Of a stretch of 15,925 nucleotides of DNA, positions 1 through 6,639 are shown one piece after another. Origin of the DNA: Candidatus Albibeggiatoa sp. nov. BB20. GTDB taxonomy: Bacteria; Pseudomonadota; Gammaproteobacteria; Beggiatoales; Beggiatoaceae. Both the position numbers and the translations under genes were made by a program. Each line of letters starts with the position of its first letter. Position 1 is the first letter of the stretch. Location of the stretch: positions 1 through 15,925 of the forward strand of contig JADGDW010000113.1 in assembly GCA_016744725.1 (NCBI GenBank), given 5' to 3'. Below the pieces are notes generated by a model. The model made no database searches, was not told the origin of the DNA, and saw nothing but the letters and a program-made list of their open reading frames with translations.

Positions 1-41
1 TGTTAACAGTATTATAAGGAAAGCAGCATTTGAATACTAAA

Positions 42-70
42 TCTAAGATGCTTGTGCGTTTAACAAAGAG
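42..70 (+). repeat. 29-bp dispersed repeat, copy 1
   Basis: This copy begins TCTAAGATGCTTGTG and ends in CAAAGAG. It matches copy 3 (335-363) at 22 of 29 positions without gaps, so it is the most diverged member. Its first 15 bases differ from copy 3 at one position. Confidence 0.5.
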
Positions 71-134
71 TTGTTTTTGAATAAATTGCTAAGTAAAGTA
101 TAAACTTAAGTTGGATTGCAGGGTGATTGATAAA

Positions 135-169
135 CATAACTACTTAATTATAAGAGTATTGTAGTTATG
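135..169. repeat. Inverted repeat / stem-loop
   Basis: CATAACTAC at 135-143 is the exact reverse complement of GTAGTTATG at 161-169, giving a 9-bp stem with a 17-nt loop. There is no T-tract, so it is not a terminator. It lies between repeat copies 1 and 2 in a gene-free stretch. Confidence 0.45.
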
Positions 170-175
170 CTCTGT

Positions 176-204
176 TCTAAGAAGGTTGTGACTGTATCAA
201 AGAT
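176..204 (+). repeat. 29-bp dispersed repeat, copy 2
   Basis: Begins TCTAAGAAGGTTGTGA and ends GTATCAAAGAT. It matches copy 3 at 25 of 29 positions without gaps. It starts 134 bp after copy 1 and 159 bp before copy 3. Part of it (182-188) can also pair with 215-221 just downstream. Confidence 0.6.
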
Positions 205-334
205 GTAGATGATTCAACCTTAGTTGAAAACTGAAGGTCTTGTAAATATACATTTGGGGGTAAGTTTTATATAATTTATATAAATCAAAGGTTTATAGAT
301 AAATAATCGTATAAATAATAAAATAAATATTGAA

Positions 335-363
335 TCTAAGATGTTTGTGATGGTATCAAAGAT
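335..363 (+). repeat. 29-bp dispersed repeat, copy 3
   Basis: Begins TCTAAGATGTTTGTGA and ends GTATCAAAGAT. It is the copy closest to both others, so it best represents the consensus. I recognise no known family for it. Confidence 0.6.
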
Positions 364-518
364 AAAATAAGCTTTCAGGCCTTCAAAAATTCGAAAAGTG
401 GGTGTAAACTTGTATTCAACAAGTCGCAGAGACAAACAAGAATTTCTTAAGAGGAGCTGGAGAAAAGAGAACAACAATAGAGAATAGCTTCTCGTGTTAA
501 ACACAAAGAAAAAAGAAC

Positions 519-607
519 GTTGGGGGTGATTCGTAAATCCTATCTAAATTTGGCTTACCCTGAATTTAAGTAGGTAAACCCTCCCCATTCAGAACAAAGC
601 CCCCAAC
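519..607. repeat. Nested inverted repeat (structured element)
   Basis: The outer arms GTTGGGGG (519-526) and CCCCCAAC (600-607) are perfect complements, and the pairing can extend imperfectly outward to about 512 and 614. Inside them, 539-550 pairs with 563-574 (11 of 12 pairs, one of them G-T), with a 12-nt loop at 551-562. The nested shape fits a structured RNA or a small hairpin-forming insertion element. It lies about 40 bp upstream of the terminator at 646-681, so the two may belong to one transcript. Confidence 0.5.
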
Positions 608-645
608 TTTTTAATTTGTAGTTTTTAATACCCTCGCCATTAAAT

Positions 646-681
646 CCCCTATCTACTTTTTGGTAGGGGCTTCTTTTTTTT
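646..681 (+). terminator. Rho-independent terminator
   Basis: The stem CCCCTATC (646-653) pairs with GGTAGGGG (662-669), with one G-T pair and an 8-nt loop. It is followed by GCTTC and eight T (674-681). The T-run is on the plus side, so it stops rightward transcription. No rightward gene is recognisable before it, so it must end either a non-coding RNA or a transcript that starts beyond the left edge. Confidence 0.75.
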
Positions 682-724
682 GTACCTCTAATTATATACA
701 ACTTTTTAAAAAAATTCCACAATT

Positions 725-742
725 GTATTTAAATTTAAATAC
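725..742. repeat. 18-bp perfect AT palindrome
   Basis: GTATTTAAATTTAAATAC is its own reverse complement over all 18 bases. It lies in the gene-free stretch between the terminator and the tRNA gene. It could be a regulator site, but AT-rich palindromes also arise by chance in this base composition. Confidence 0.35.
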
Positions 743-857
743 TTATCTAAAACTAGAATTGGTAATTTATCACTGATACAAGCAGTAATAGCTTAAAAGG
801 TGGGAAGTGGCTGATATTAGGTTTTAATAGAATTTATATCGTATAAATAAGCTTATA

Positions 858-931
858 CGTCCCCACTAGGATTTGAACCTAGAATCTCCGGCTTAGGAGG
901 CCAGTGCATTATCCTGTTATGCTATAGGGAC
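858..931 (-). tRNA. tRNA-Arg (anticodon CCT, reads AGG)
   Basis: Read on the minus strand, the gene folds into a normal cloverleaf. The 7-bp acceptor stem is GTCCCTA with TGGGGAC (one G-T pair). The anticodon stem is CTGGC/GCCGG around the 7-base loop CTCCTAA, which places CCT at positions 34-36. The T arm carries GGTTCAAATCC. The discriminator base is G, and CCA is not encoded, so the 3' end must be added by CCA-transferase. It starts 55 bp after the stop of radA on the same strand and may be read through from it. A 7-bp hairpin (840-846/853-859) overlaps its 3' end and has no clear T-tract. This tRNA type is a frequent integration site for mobile DNA, but I see no duplicated 3' end within the window. 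Confidence 0.93.
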
Positions 932-986
932 ATAATTAAAACAAGCAACATTATAGATAGAGAAAACATAAAAAGCAAATGAAAGC

Positions 987-2351
987 TCAAACTGCATGAA
1001 TTGCATCGATTAAACGAGTAACTGCTGTAATTTCAATGCCTTCTATCGCTTCCTTCGGTAAGTTGGCTTTAGGCACAATTGCACGCTTAAATCCATGTTT
1101 TGCAGCCTCTCGTAACCTCTCTATTCCATTAGGAACTGGGCGTATTTCACCTGCTAAACCGACCTCTCCAAACACCACTAAATCCTGTGCTAAAACCGCA
1201 TTTTTAAGGCTAGATAAAATAGACAATATAACCGCTAAATCTGCTGCTGTTTCATTAATTCGAACCCCGCCAACAATGTTAACAAAAACATCTTGATCGT
1301 GGGTTATAACTCCTCCGTGCCGACTTAATACGGCAAGTAACATTGCTAAACGATTTTGATCTAAGCCCACAGTCACGCGCCGAGGATTGGGTGTATGCGA
1401 CTCATCAACCAAAGCTTGCACTTCGACAAGCATCGGGCGAGTACCTTCTCTCGTTACCATCACAATACTGCCTGAAACCGCTTCTTCATGTCGGGATAAG
1501 AAAATGGCTGATGGATTATTAATTTCACGCAAGCCTCTATCGGTCATCGCAAACACGCCTAATTCATTAACTGCACCAAAGCGATTTTTTATTGCTCTTA
1601 ATACTCGAAACCGGCTGCTGCTATCTCCTTCAAAATACAAAACAGTATCCACCATGTGTTCTAACACTCGCGGCCCTGCTAATGCACCATCTTTAGTGAC
1701 ATGACCAACTAAAAAAATCATTGTTTGGGTTTGTTTAGCAAATCGAACCAATTGCGCTGCACTTTCACGAACTTGTGCTACACCTCCTGGAGCTGATTGC
1801 AATATATTGGTATAAACGGTTTGAATCGAATCCACGACCATCACCCGAGGTTTTTCTTTTTGGGCAACTTGAATAATTCGCTCAATTTGGGTTTCAGTAA
1901 GTAATTTGACACGGCTGACATCTAAATCCAGACGTTGTGCCCGAAGGCTTACTTGTTGAGGGGATTCTTCACCTGTAATATACAAAGGTGCACTGTTCGT
2001 CGCTAAGCCTAATTCGGATACCGTCTGCAATAACAAAGTTGATTTACCAATACCAGGATCACCACCGATCAAAACAACTGAACCTGATACTAAACCACCA
2101 CCAAGCACTCGATCTAATTCAGATAATCCACACGAAGTACGGGCTTGCTCTTCTGTAGCCACTGCATTGAGTGAACACACTTGTGATTGCGTACCAGCGT
2201 AACCTACAAAACGACTATGTTGAGATGTTGGAGCTTCTTCAACCGTTTCAATTAAACAGTTCCACTCATTACAGTCTGGACATTGCCCATGCCATTTATA
2301 AGTAGTTGCCCCGCATTTTTGGCAGGTGTAAGCTGTTTTTTTCTTTGCCAT
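987..2351 (-). CDS. radA: DNA repair protein RadA (Sms), branch-migration ATPase
   Basis: RadA is a RecA-like, DnaB-type ATPase that binds single-stranded DNA and drives branch migration of recombination intermediates together with RecA. The 454-aa product shows the full family order. An N-terminal zinc finger has C10-x2-C13 and C24-x2-C27. The Walker A motif GGDPGIGKST lies at 96-105 with K103, and Walker B ends at D174. The RadA signature KNRFG is at 255-259, and a Lon-like C-terminal domain covers about 280-454. Length matches the usual 450-460 aa, and nothing looks damaged. The ATG at 2351 gives the canonical MAKKK start; upstream only a weak AAGG is visible, about 12 nt away. The gene is divergent from msrA with 75 bp between the starts, so both promoters must lie in that gap. 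Downstream on the same strand is tRNA-Arg. Confidence 0.97.
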   Translation of the reverse strand: MAKKKTAYTCQKCGATTYKWHGQCPDCNEWNCLIETVEEAPTSQHSRFVGYAGTQSQVCSLNAVATEEQARTSCGLSELDRVLGGGLVSGSVVLIGGDPGIGKSTLLLQTVSELGLATNSAPLYITGEESPQQVSLRAQRLDLDVSRVKLLTETQIERIIQVAQKEKPRVMVVDSIQTVYTNILQSAPGGVAQVRESAAQLVRFAKQTQTMIFLVGHVTKDGALAGPRVLEHMVDTVLYFEGDSSSRFRVLRAIKNRFGAVNELGVFAMTDRGLREINNPSAIFLSRHEEAVSGSIVMVTREGTRPMLVEVQALVDESHTPNPRRVTVGLDQNRLAMLLAVLSRHGGVITHDQDVFVNIVGGVRINETAADLAVILSILSSLKNAVLAQDLVVFGEVGLAGEIRPVPNGIERLREAAKHGFKRAIVPKANLPKEAIEGIEITAVTRLIDAIHAV

Positions 2352-2426
2352 TGATTATTAAGCCTTGAGAAGTTCTAAACCAGTATCATTGAATAAAAAA
2401 CAAACATAGCATATTGAGAGATCACA

Positions 2427-2897
2427 ATGGAAATTGCTACTTTTGCAGCAGGATGTTTTTGGGGCGTTGAGGCGACTTTTCAAAGTTTACATGGCGTACA
2501 ACAAACACGGGTTGGCTATATAGGCGGCTCTCAACCTAATCCCAGTTACGAGATAGTATGTTCAGGCAACACGGGACATGCAGAGGCAATCGAAATTGTT
2601 TATGATGAAAATACAATTGATTATGAAACATTATTAAGTATTTTCTGGCAAAATCATAATCCGACAACGCTGAATAGCCAAGGGCCTGATAGAGGGACAC
2701 AATACCGCTCGGCTATTTTTTATCATACTTCAATTCAGGAGCAATTGGCCACTTTATCCAAATTACAGCTAGATCAATCTGGTGTATGGTCAAATCCGAT
2801 AGTCACGGAAATTGTAGCAGTAGCCGAATTTTATCCAGCAGAAGATTATCATCAACGTTATTTAGAAAAACGCGGGATGCTCAGTTGTCATCTATAA
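2427..2897 (+). CDS. msrA: Peptide-methionine (S)-S-oxide reductase MsrA
   Basis: MsrA reduces the S-epimer of methionine sulfoxide in proteins and free methionine using thioredoxin, which repairs oxidative damage in the cytoplasm. The 156-aa product starts almost directly with the active-site motif GCFWG (9-13), where C10 is the catalytic cysteine. Further family motifs are VGYIGG (about 29-34), the C-x-G-x-TGHAE segment (about 45-53), a D-R-G-x-Q-Y-R-S segment near 88-95 and a DYHQRYL-type motif near the end. C154 in the C-terminal RGMLSCHL is a plausible resolving cysteine. It is a short single-domain MsrA without MsrB. The ATG is preceded by GAGAG with 6 nt spacing. No signal peptide is seen. 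The downstream neighbour is a decayed transporter on the opposite strand. Confidence 0.95.
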   Translation: MEIATFAAGCFWGVEATFQSLHGVQQTRVGYIGGSQPNPSYEIVCSGNTGHAEAIEIVYDENTIDYETLLSIFWQNHNPTTLNSQGPDRGTQYRSAIFYHTSIQEQLATLSKLQLDQSGVWSNPIVTEIVAVAEFYPAEDYHQRYLEKRGMLSCHL

Positions 2898-2904
2898 AAG
2901 ATGT

Positions 2905-3447
2905 TTAGCTAATATTAGTATAAAACATACCTATAATAGCACCAGCCATACAAGTAGCCAGCATGCCAGCAATGATGGATTTAATAACTTAGTTCCGCAA
3001 TTTCAATTCTACGTTGTGGAGCTAGTGTTCCTAAGCCCCCAATCATAATCCCTAAACTACCAAAATTGGCAAAGCCACATAGCGCATAAATCATAATTAA
3101 ACGGCTGCATTGGCTCAACTCTTCATCCCATGCTAATTGAATATAAGTAATAAATTCATTGAGAATGGTCTTGATCCCCTCAACCCAAGGTATTCCCATC
3201 AACCATACTATATATAGTCAATCCTGGTTTATGTGTTGGACTGGCAGTCCTTTTATACTTTAAAATAAAACGACTATATCAATGACATCAGCCAACCAAG
3301 TACACGTTGTAATGTGAGTGGCTCATTTGCAACTTGAGGCAATAAACCAAAGACTTGATTACTGAGATGAATCAGCGCGACAAACACAATCAGCAGTGCA
3401 ATCATATTGAATAGCAATATGTCTATTTCATAATGAACTGGCATCAT
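2905..3447 (-). pseudogene. Decayed NupC-type nucleoside transporter (CNT), C-terminal remnant
   Basis: CNT transporters import nucleosides with H+ or Na+ across the inner membrane. Only pieces of the C-terminal half remain. On the minus strand, 3447-3274 encodes 57 residues including IALLIVFVALI and LTLQRVLGWLM, then hits a stop. From about 3210 down the family signature continues with VWLMGIPWVEG, then NEFITYIQL, then IYALCGFANFGSLGIMIGGLG and PQRRIEI, and ends at TAA near 2990. A one-base shift at about 2990 reopens the original frame: IKSIIAGMLATCMAGAIIG, ending at TAA 2905-2907. A 68-bp MITE-like insertion lies exactly between the first two pieces. I see no upstream coding for the N-terminal half, so that part was deleted or decayed beyond recognition. 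Family assignment is from memory of conserved CNT motifs. It is certainly not functional as written. Confidence 0.85.
3212..3279. mobile_element. 68-bp MITE-like insertion in the transporter remnant
   Basis: The element is bounded by ATATAGTC (3212-3219) and its exact reverse complement GACTATAT (3272-3279). At its centre is the 13-base near-palindrome GGACTGGCAGTCC (3238-3250), so the whole unit can fold as a hairpin. It has no coding capacity. It interrupts the CNT reading frame between the LGWLM and VWLMGIPW motifs, which is direct evidence that it is an insertion. TA-rich ends fit a TA target duplication of the IS630/Tc1-mariner kind, but that assignment is inference. Confidence 0.6.
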
Positions 3448-3767
3448 ATTAGGTTTGCTACAATTTTGAAAAGATGATGATGTGATTCATTGGCTCAACA
3501 ATATAATGCAATGCTACAAGCTGAGATAGATTTTGGATTTAAGATGGATAATAACAAGGGTTCAGGCATTTTTAAAATATATATTAAAATTAATTGATTA
3601 AAAAATAATAAGGCGAATTATAACTTATTAAAATATTTTGAATTTTCTAAAAGCCATCCCAAATGTTGATAATAACAGCCTCTCGATTTTTACTAGAAAT
3701 ACCCCCATATAATAGCCTCTTTATCTGTATACTAGCGATATTTTTCTAGTTTATTGAGGCCTAAATT
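3448..3767. other. Intergenic region upstream of the GT-C/TPR gene
   Basis: This AT-rich stretch holds no gene. A perfect TATAAT lies at 3708-3713. Two similar short segments, AGCCTCTCGATTTTTACTAG (3678-3695 region) and AGCCTCTTTATCTGTATACTAG (3714-3735 region), look like a diverged direct repeat. A small inverted repeat ACTAG/CTAGT (3731-3735/3746-3750) lies just before the ribosome binding site. Confidence 0.4.
3708..3713 (+). promoter_or_regulatory. Candidate -10 box for the GT-C/TPR gene
   Basis: A perfect TATAAT hexamer lies 54 nt before the ATG at 3768, in the right orientation. The -35 position at 16-18 bp spacing (around GATTTT) is poor, so this is only a candidate. Confidence 0.3.
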
Positions 3768-5540
3768 ATGCAAAGTGCATTATTTGCGCTCCTGAATCAT
3801 CGATTGTTGCATTTTTTGTTTATTATCTTAGCTATCATCGGTGTTTATGGGCACACGTTAGATGTTCCATTCTATTTAGATGACTTTTCCTCTATTCAAG
3901 AAAATCCCATTATTTACCAATGGCAAGGTACAATTAAAGAGCTATGGCAATTTGCACCGATGCGAACAGTTGGCTATTTAAGCTTTGCATTGAATTATCA
4001 AGTACATCAATTTCAAGTCGATGGCTATCATATTGTTAACATCAGTATTCATGTTTTAGCCAGTTTAGCAGTTTGGGGATTATTATTAGGATTAGTCCGC
4101 ACACCTGCTTTAAAAGACCAACTATCACCCGCTGCACAATTATGGCTGCCGCTGATTACGGCTTTATTCTTTGCATTGCATCCATTACAAATTCAAGCTG
4201 TCACTTATGTGGTACAACGCTTGGCCTCGCTCGCAGCCTTATTTTATATCTTGGGAATGATGGCCTATGTTTATGCCCGGTTAACCTCCAATATACTGCC
4301 GCGCTTATCATGGATAAGTTTGTTAATTGTCTGTATGAGTTTAGGTATTCTCACCAAACAAAATACAGCAACTTTACCATTTAGCTTATTACTGATGGAA
4401 CTTGTTTTTTTCCCACATCACTTGCGTCGTTTACTGATTATTGGTGGTGTTGCAATGGCCAGTTTAGTGGGGATTTGGGTGATGCTTGCCTTAGCATTTC
4501 AATATAATCCATTCTCTTTGCAAGCAATGGAAGCCTTGACCAAAGAAACAACTGCCATATCCAGAGAGTCTTATTTAGCCACACAATTCAATGTATTATG
4601 GACTTATATTAAATTATTTTTCTATCCCGTTGGAATGCAGATTGATTATGATTATCCAATTACTGAAACCCTATTTAATCCTCAAACCTTACTTGCACTT
4701 GCGGGTCATTTAACCTTATTAATTATTGGATTTTTCAGTTTACGACGCTGGCCTATCATCGCATTTGGGATTTTATTTTATTACTTATCTCATGCTGTTG
4801 AATCTAGCGTAATTCCTATTCGGGATGTAGTGTTTGAGCATCGTACTTATTTACCTAATCTTGGCTTATTTGCCTTGTGTGCTTGGGTGTTAGTGGTTCA
4901 AGTGCCACGCTGGTTGGATAGAAATACCGCTATTCTTTTAGTATTAGCCATCACAATGACTTTAGGCACGATGACTTGGATGCGTAATCAAGTTTGGCGC
5001 AATCCAATTGCATTGTGGCAAGATAATGTGGAGCAATCACCATCAAAAAAACGGGCATGGGTGATTTTAGGAAAACATTTGATTCAAGCTGAACGTCCAC
5101 AAGAAGGGATCAAAGCCTTATTACGTTCTGGAACAAAACTAGAAAATCCTGATGGTTCAAGTAGTACTACTTATTCTGCTGAAACATTATTAAACCTAGT
5201 GGTTGCCTATAAAAAGCTTAAACAGTATCAACAAGCATTAAATATTATCAACCAAGTCATCAAAAATCCAAGCATCGATATATTGAACCGCGCTAAATTT
5301 CATATTAATCGAGGCAATATTTATTATGAGTTGGAACAATTTGGCGAAGCTGAAAAATCTTATTTAACCGCGCTTCAGTTTTATCCTAACAGTATTTCTG
5401 CACGTGCCAATTTGGCCAGTATTTTCGCAGCAACAGGACGTTTACAAGAAGCTGAAAATACATATTTAGATATGTTGATTATTGATCCGCATAATACGGT
5501 TATTTTGCAGAATTTGGAGAAAGTGCGCCGAATGCGTTAA
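3768..5540 (+). CDS. Polytopic GT-C-like glycosyltransferase with C-terminal TPRs
   Basis: The 590-aa product is an inner-membrane protein of the TMTC/PMT-like kind common in Proteobacteria. Such proteins probably transfer sugar from a polyprenyl-phosphate donor to proteins or glycans; the substrate here is unknown. About ten hydrophobic segments span residues 12-405. The first loop carries the D-D motif expected for GT-C enzymes (YLDDF, D38-D39). Family motifs follow: GYHIVNISIH (86-95), ALHPLQIQAVTYVVQR (136-151) and FEHRTYLPN (356-364). After residue 420 the chain is soluble, with about three TPR units (around 473-500, 508-541, 542-575) that usually hold protein partners. ATG 3768 is preceded by GAGG with 8 nt spacing. 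The gene is complete. It stands 157 bp before the DUF815 gene and may be its own transcription unit. Glycosyltransferase activity is inferred from family shape and the DD motif. Confidence 0.8.
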   Translation: MQSALFALLNHRLLHFLFIILAIIGVYGHTLDVPFYLDDFSSIQENPIIYQWQGTIKELWQFAPMRTVGYLSFALNYQVHQFQVDGYHIVNISIHVLASLAVWGLLLGLVRTPALKDQLSPAAQLWLPLITALFFALHPLQIQAVTYVVQRLASLAALFYILGMMAYVYARLTSNILPRLSWISLLIVCMSLGILTKQNTATLPFSLLLMELVFFPHHLRRLLIIGGVAMASLVGIWVMLALAFQYNPFSLQAMEALTKETTAISRESYLATQFNVLWTYIKLFFYPVGMQIDYDYPITETLFNPQTLLALAGHLTLLIIGFFSLRRWPIIAFGILFYYLSHAVESSVIPIRDVVFEHRTYLPNLGLFALCAWVLVVQVPRWLDRNTAILLVLAITMTLGTMTWMRNQVWRNPIALWQDNVEQSPSKKRAWVILGKHLIQAERPQEGIKALLRSGTKLENPDGSSSTTYSAETLLNLVVAYKKLKQYQQALNIINQVIKNPSIDILNRAKFHINRGNIYYELEQFGEAEKSYLTALQFYPNSISARANLASIFAATGRLQEAENTYLDMLIIDPHNTVILQNLEKVRRMR

Positions 5541-5653
5541 TAAGTTATCTTATTTTAAGAACTTAAATTGATCCCCGAAGGCTAAAGCATCGATTTTTAT
5601 CCAATACTGAAAAATAGCTTTGTGCTTTCTCAGCGTCATAATGATGCCTTGAG

Positions 5654-5659
5654 TATAAT
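5654..5659 (+). promoter_or_regulatory. Candidate -10 box for the DUF815-fabI block
   Basis: A perfect TATAAT lies 38 nt before the ATG at 5698. No good -35 hexamer is found at normal spacing. The small inverted repeat ATGCC/GGCAT (5644-5648/5660-5664) flanks it, which could be a regulator site or chance. Confidence 0.3.
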
Positions 5660-5697
5660 GGCATATCGCTTTTTACCTTCTTGATGGCAAATTGATT

Positions 5698-6576
5698 ATG
5701 TCTACATCTAAAAAAATCCTCAAACGCATTGATAAACTGCTGGCTTTTTTCGAGAATCAGTTTTCACATGAAAATGACACGCCTGATTGGGAACATATTT
5801 TAGCGTGCCGTTGGCGTAAACAAGAAGGACACGGCTATTTTCATCCCATCAATAATCCACATCAAATTCAATTAAAAGATTTGCAAGATATTGAACATCA
5901 AAAAAATATTTGTGAACGCAATACAGTTCAATTTCTACGCAAAAAACCGAGCAATAATATTTTACTCTGGGGTTCTCGTGGTACAGGAAAATCTTCGTTA
6001 ATCAAAGCATTGCTTAATCAATATGCTGACAAAGGCTTACGCTTAATTGAGGTTGATAAACAAGATTTAATTGATCTACCTGATATTGTCGAAACCCTGC
6101 AACAACAGCAATATCGGTTTGTTATTTTCTGTGATGACTTGTCTTTTGAACACGATGATGCCAGTTATAAAGCCTTGAAAAGCATATTAGATGGCTCACT
6201 CAGTGCCGCACCAGATAATGTGTTGATTTATGCTACATCCAACCGTCGCCACTTAATGCCTGAATATATGAGCGATAATGTGCAATCCAAACATGTTGAA
6301 GGCGAATTACATCTCAGCGAAGCGATTGAGGAAAAAATTTCATTGTCAGAACGATTTGGGATTTGGCTGTCATTTTATCCTTTTAAACAAGAAGAATATC
6401 TTGAGATTGTGGAATATTGGCTAAAAGAGCTAGGTTTGACTGAATACGACAAAGCGGCAATGCAAAAAGCGGCATTACAATGGGCATTGGCACGCGGTTC
6501 TCGCAGTGGGCGTAGTGCATGGCAATTTGCTCGAGATTGGGCAGGACAAGAAATATTTTTACATTCGGAATGTTGA
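5698..6576 (+). CDS. DUF815-family AAA+ ATPase
   Basis: This is a cytoplasmic P-loop ATPase of the DUF815 family (PF05673), widespread in bacteria but without an established function. From the ATG at 5698 it has 292 residues. Walker A is GSRGTGKSS (92-100, K98) and Walker B is FVIFCDDLSFE (141-151). A sensor-1-like segment is YATSNRRHL (178-186), and a conserved arginine stretch is LSERFG (216-221). The C-terminal helical part carries RSGRSAWQFARDW (269-281), a typical end for the family. A TTG two codons upstream (5692) is also in frame. I prefer ATG 5698, although its ribosome binding site is weak (GATGG). The gene ends 63 bp before fabI and is probably co-transcribed with it. No membrane segment or signal peptide is present. 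The length is normal for the family. Confidence 0.88.
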   Translation: MSTSKKILKRIDKLLAFFENQFSHENDTPDWEHILACRWRKQEGHGYFHPINNPHQIQLKDLQDIEHQKNICERNTVQFLRKKPSNNILLWGSRGTGKSSLIKALLNQYADKGLRLIEVDKQDLIDLPDIVETLQQQQYRFVIFCDDLSFEHDDASYKALKSILDGSLSAAPDNVLIYATSNRRHLMPEYMSDNVQSKHVEGELHLSEAIEEKISLSERFGIWLSFYPFKQEEYLEIVEYWLKELGLTEYDKAAMQKAALQWALARGSRSGRSAWQFARDWAGQEIFLHSEC

Positions 6577-6639
6577 TTTTGCATAGAAACGATTAAACTA
6601 TCAGATTCGGATGCAATGAATCAAAACAAGGAGAAATCA

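Larger units (their letters stand above)
1..640. other. AT-rich region without a convincing protein gene
   Basis: No frame here gives a protein I recognise. The longest open frame (220-504, minus) is low-complexity Phe/Ile/Leu-rich sequence without a ribosome binding site. The stretch holds three diverged copies of a 29-bp repeat, a 9-bp perfect stem (135-143 with 161-169), a small stem (213-218 with 223-228, loop CTTA) and a larger nested inverted repeat at 519-607. A rightward terminator lies just beyond it, which suggests that a non-coding transcript or the 3' end of one passes through. The start of that transcript is not identifiable. Confidence 0.5.

Noticed and set aside
54..58. GTGCG as the 5' end of a group II intron
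   Set aside because: The motif is only five bases. I could not find a domain V or VI structure, nor a reverse transcriptase, in the window.
42..363. 29-bp repeats as a CRISPR array
   Set aside because: Repeat copies differ from each other, spacing is 134 and 159 bp instead of about 30-40 bp, and there are no cas genes.
220..504. 94-codon minus-strand open frame in the left region
   Set aside because: Low-complexity Phe/Ile/Leu-rich translation, no ribosome binding site, no recognisable motif, and it overlaps the dispersed repeat copy 3. Long AT-rich stretches produce such frames by chance.
840..931. tRNA-Arg gene as the attachment site of an integrated island
   Set aside because: No integrase gene and no duplicated tRNA 3' end are visible in the window, and the adjacent genes are housekeeping.
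1036..1704. Plus-strand open frames across radA, and similar opposite-strand frames inside msrA-to-exoprotein genes
   Set aside because: They are antisense or out-of-frame shadows of clearly recognised genes and lack start signals or family motifs.
2981..3202. A stand-alone 73-aa membrane protein on the minus strand
   Set aside because: Its sequence is an internal piece of a CNT nucleoside transporter. Matching pieces lie on both sides in other frames, so it is part of a pseudogene.
6616..6639. fabI start at the upstream ATG 6616
   Set aside because: AAGGAG lies between it and ATG 6640 at ideal spacing for 6640, and the product from 6640 begins exactly like known FabI proteins.
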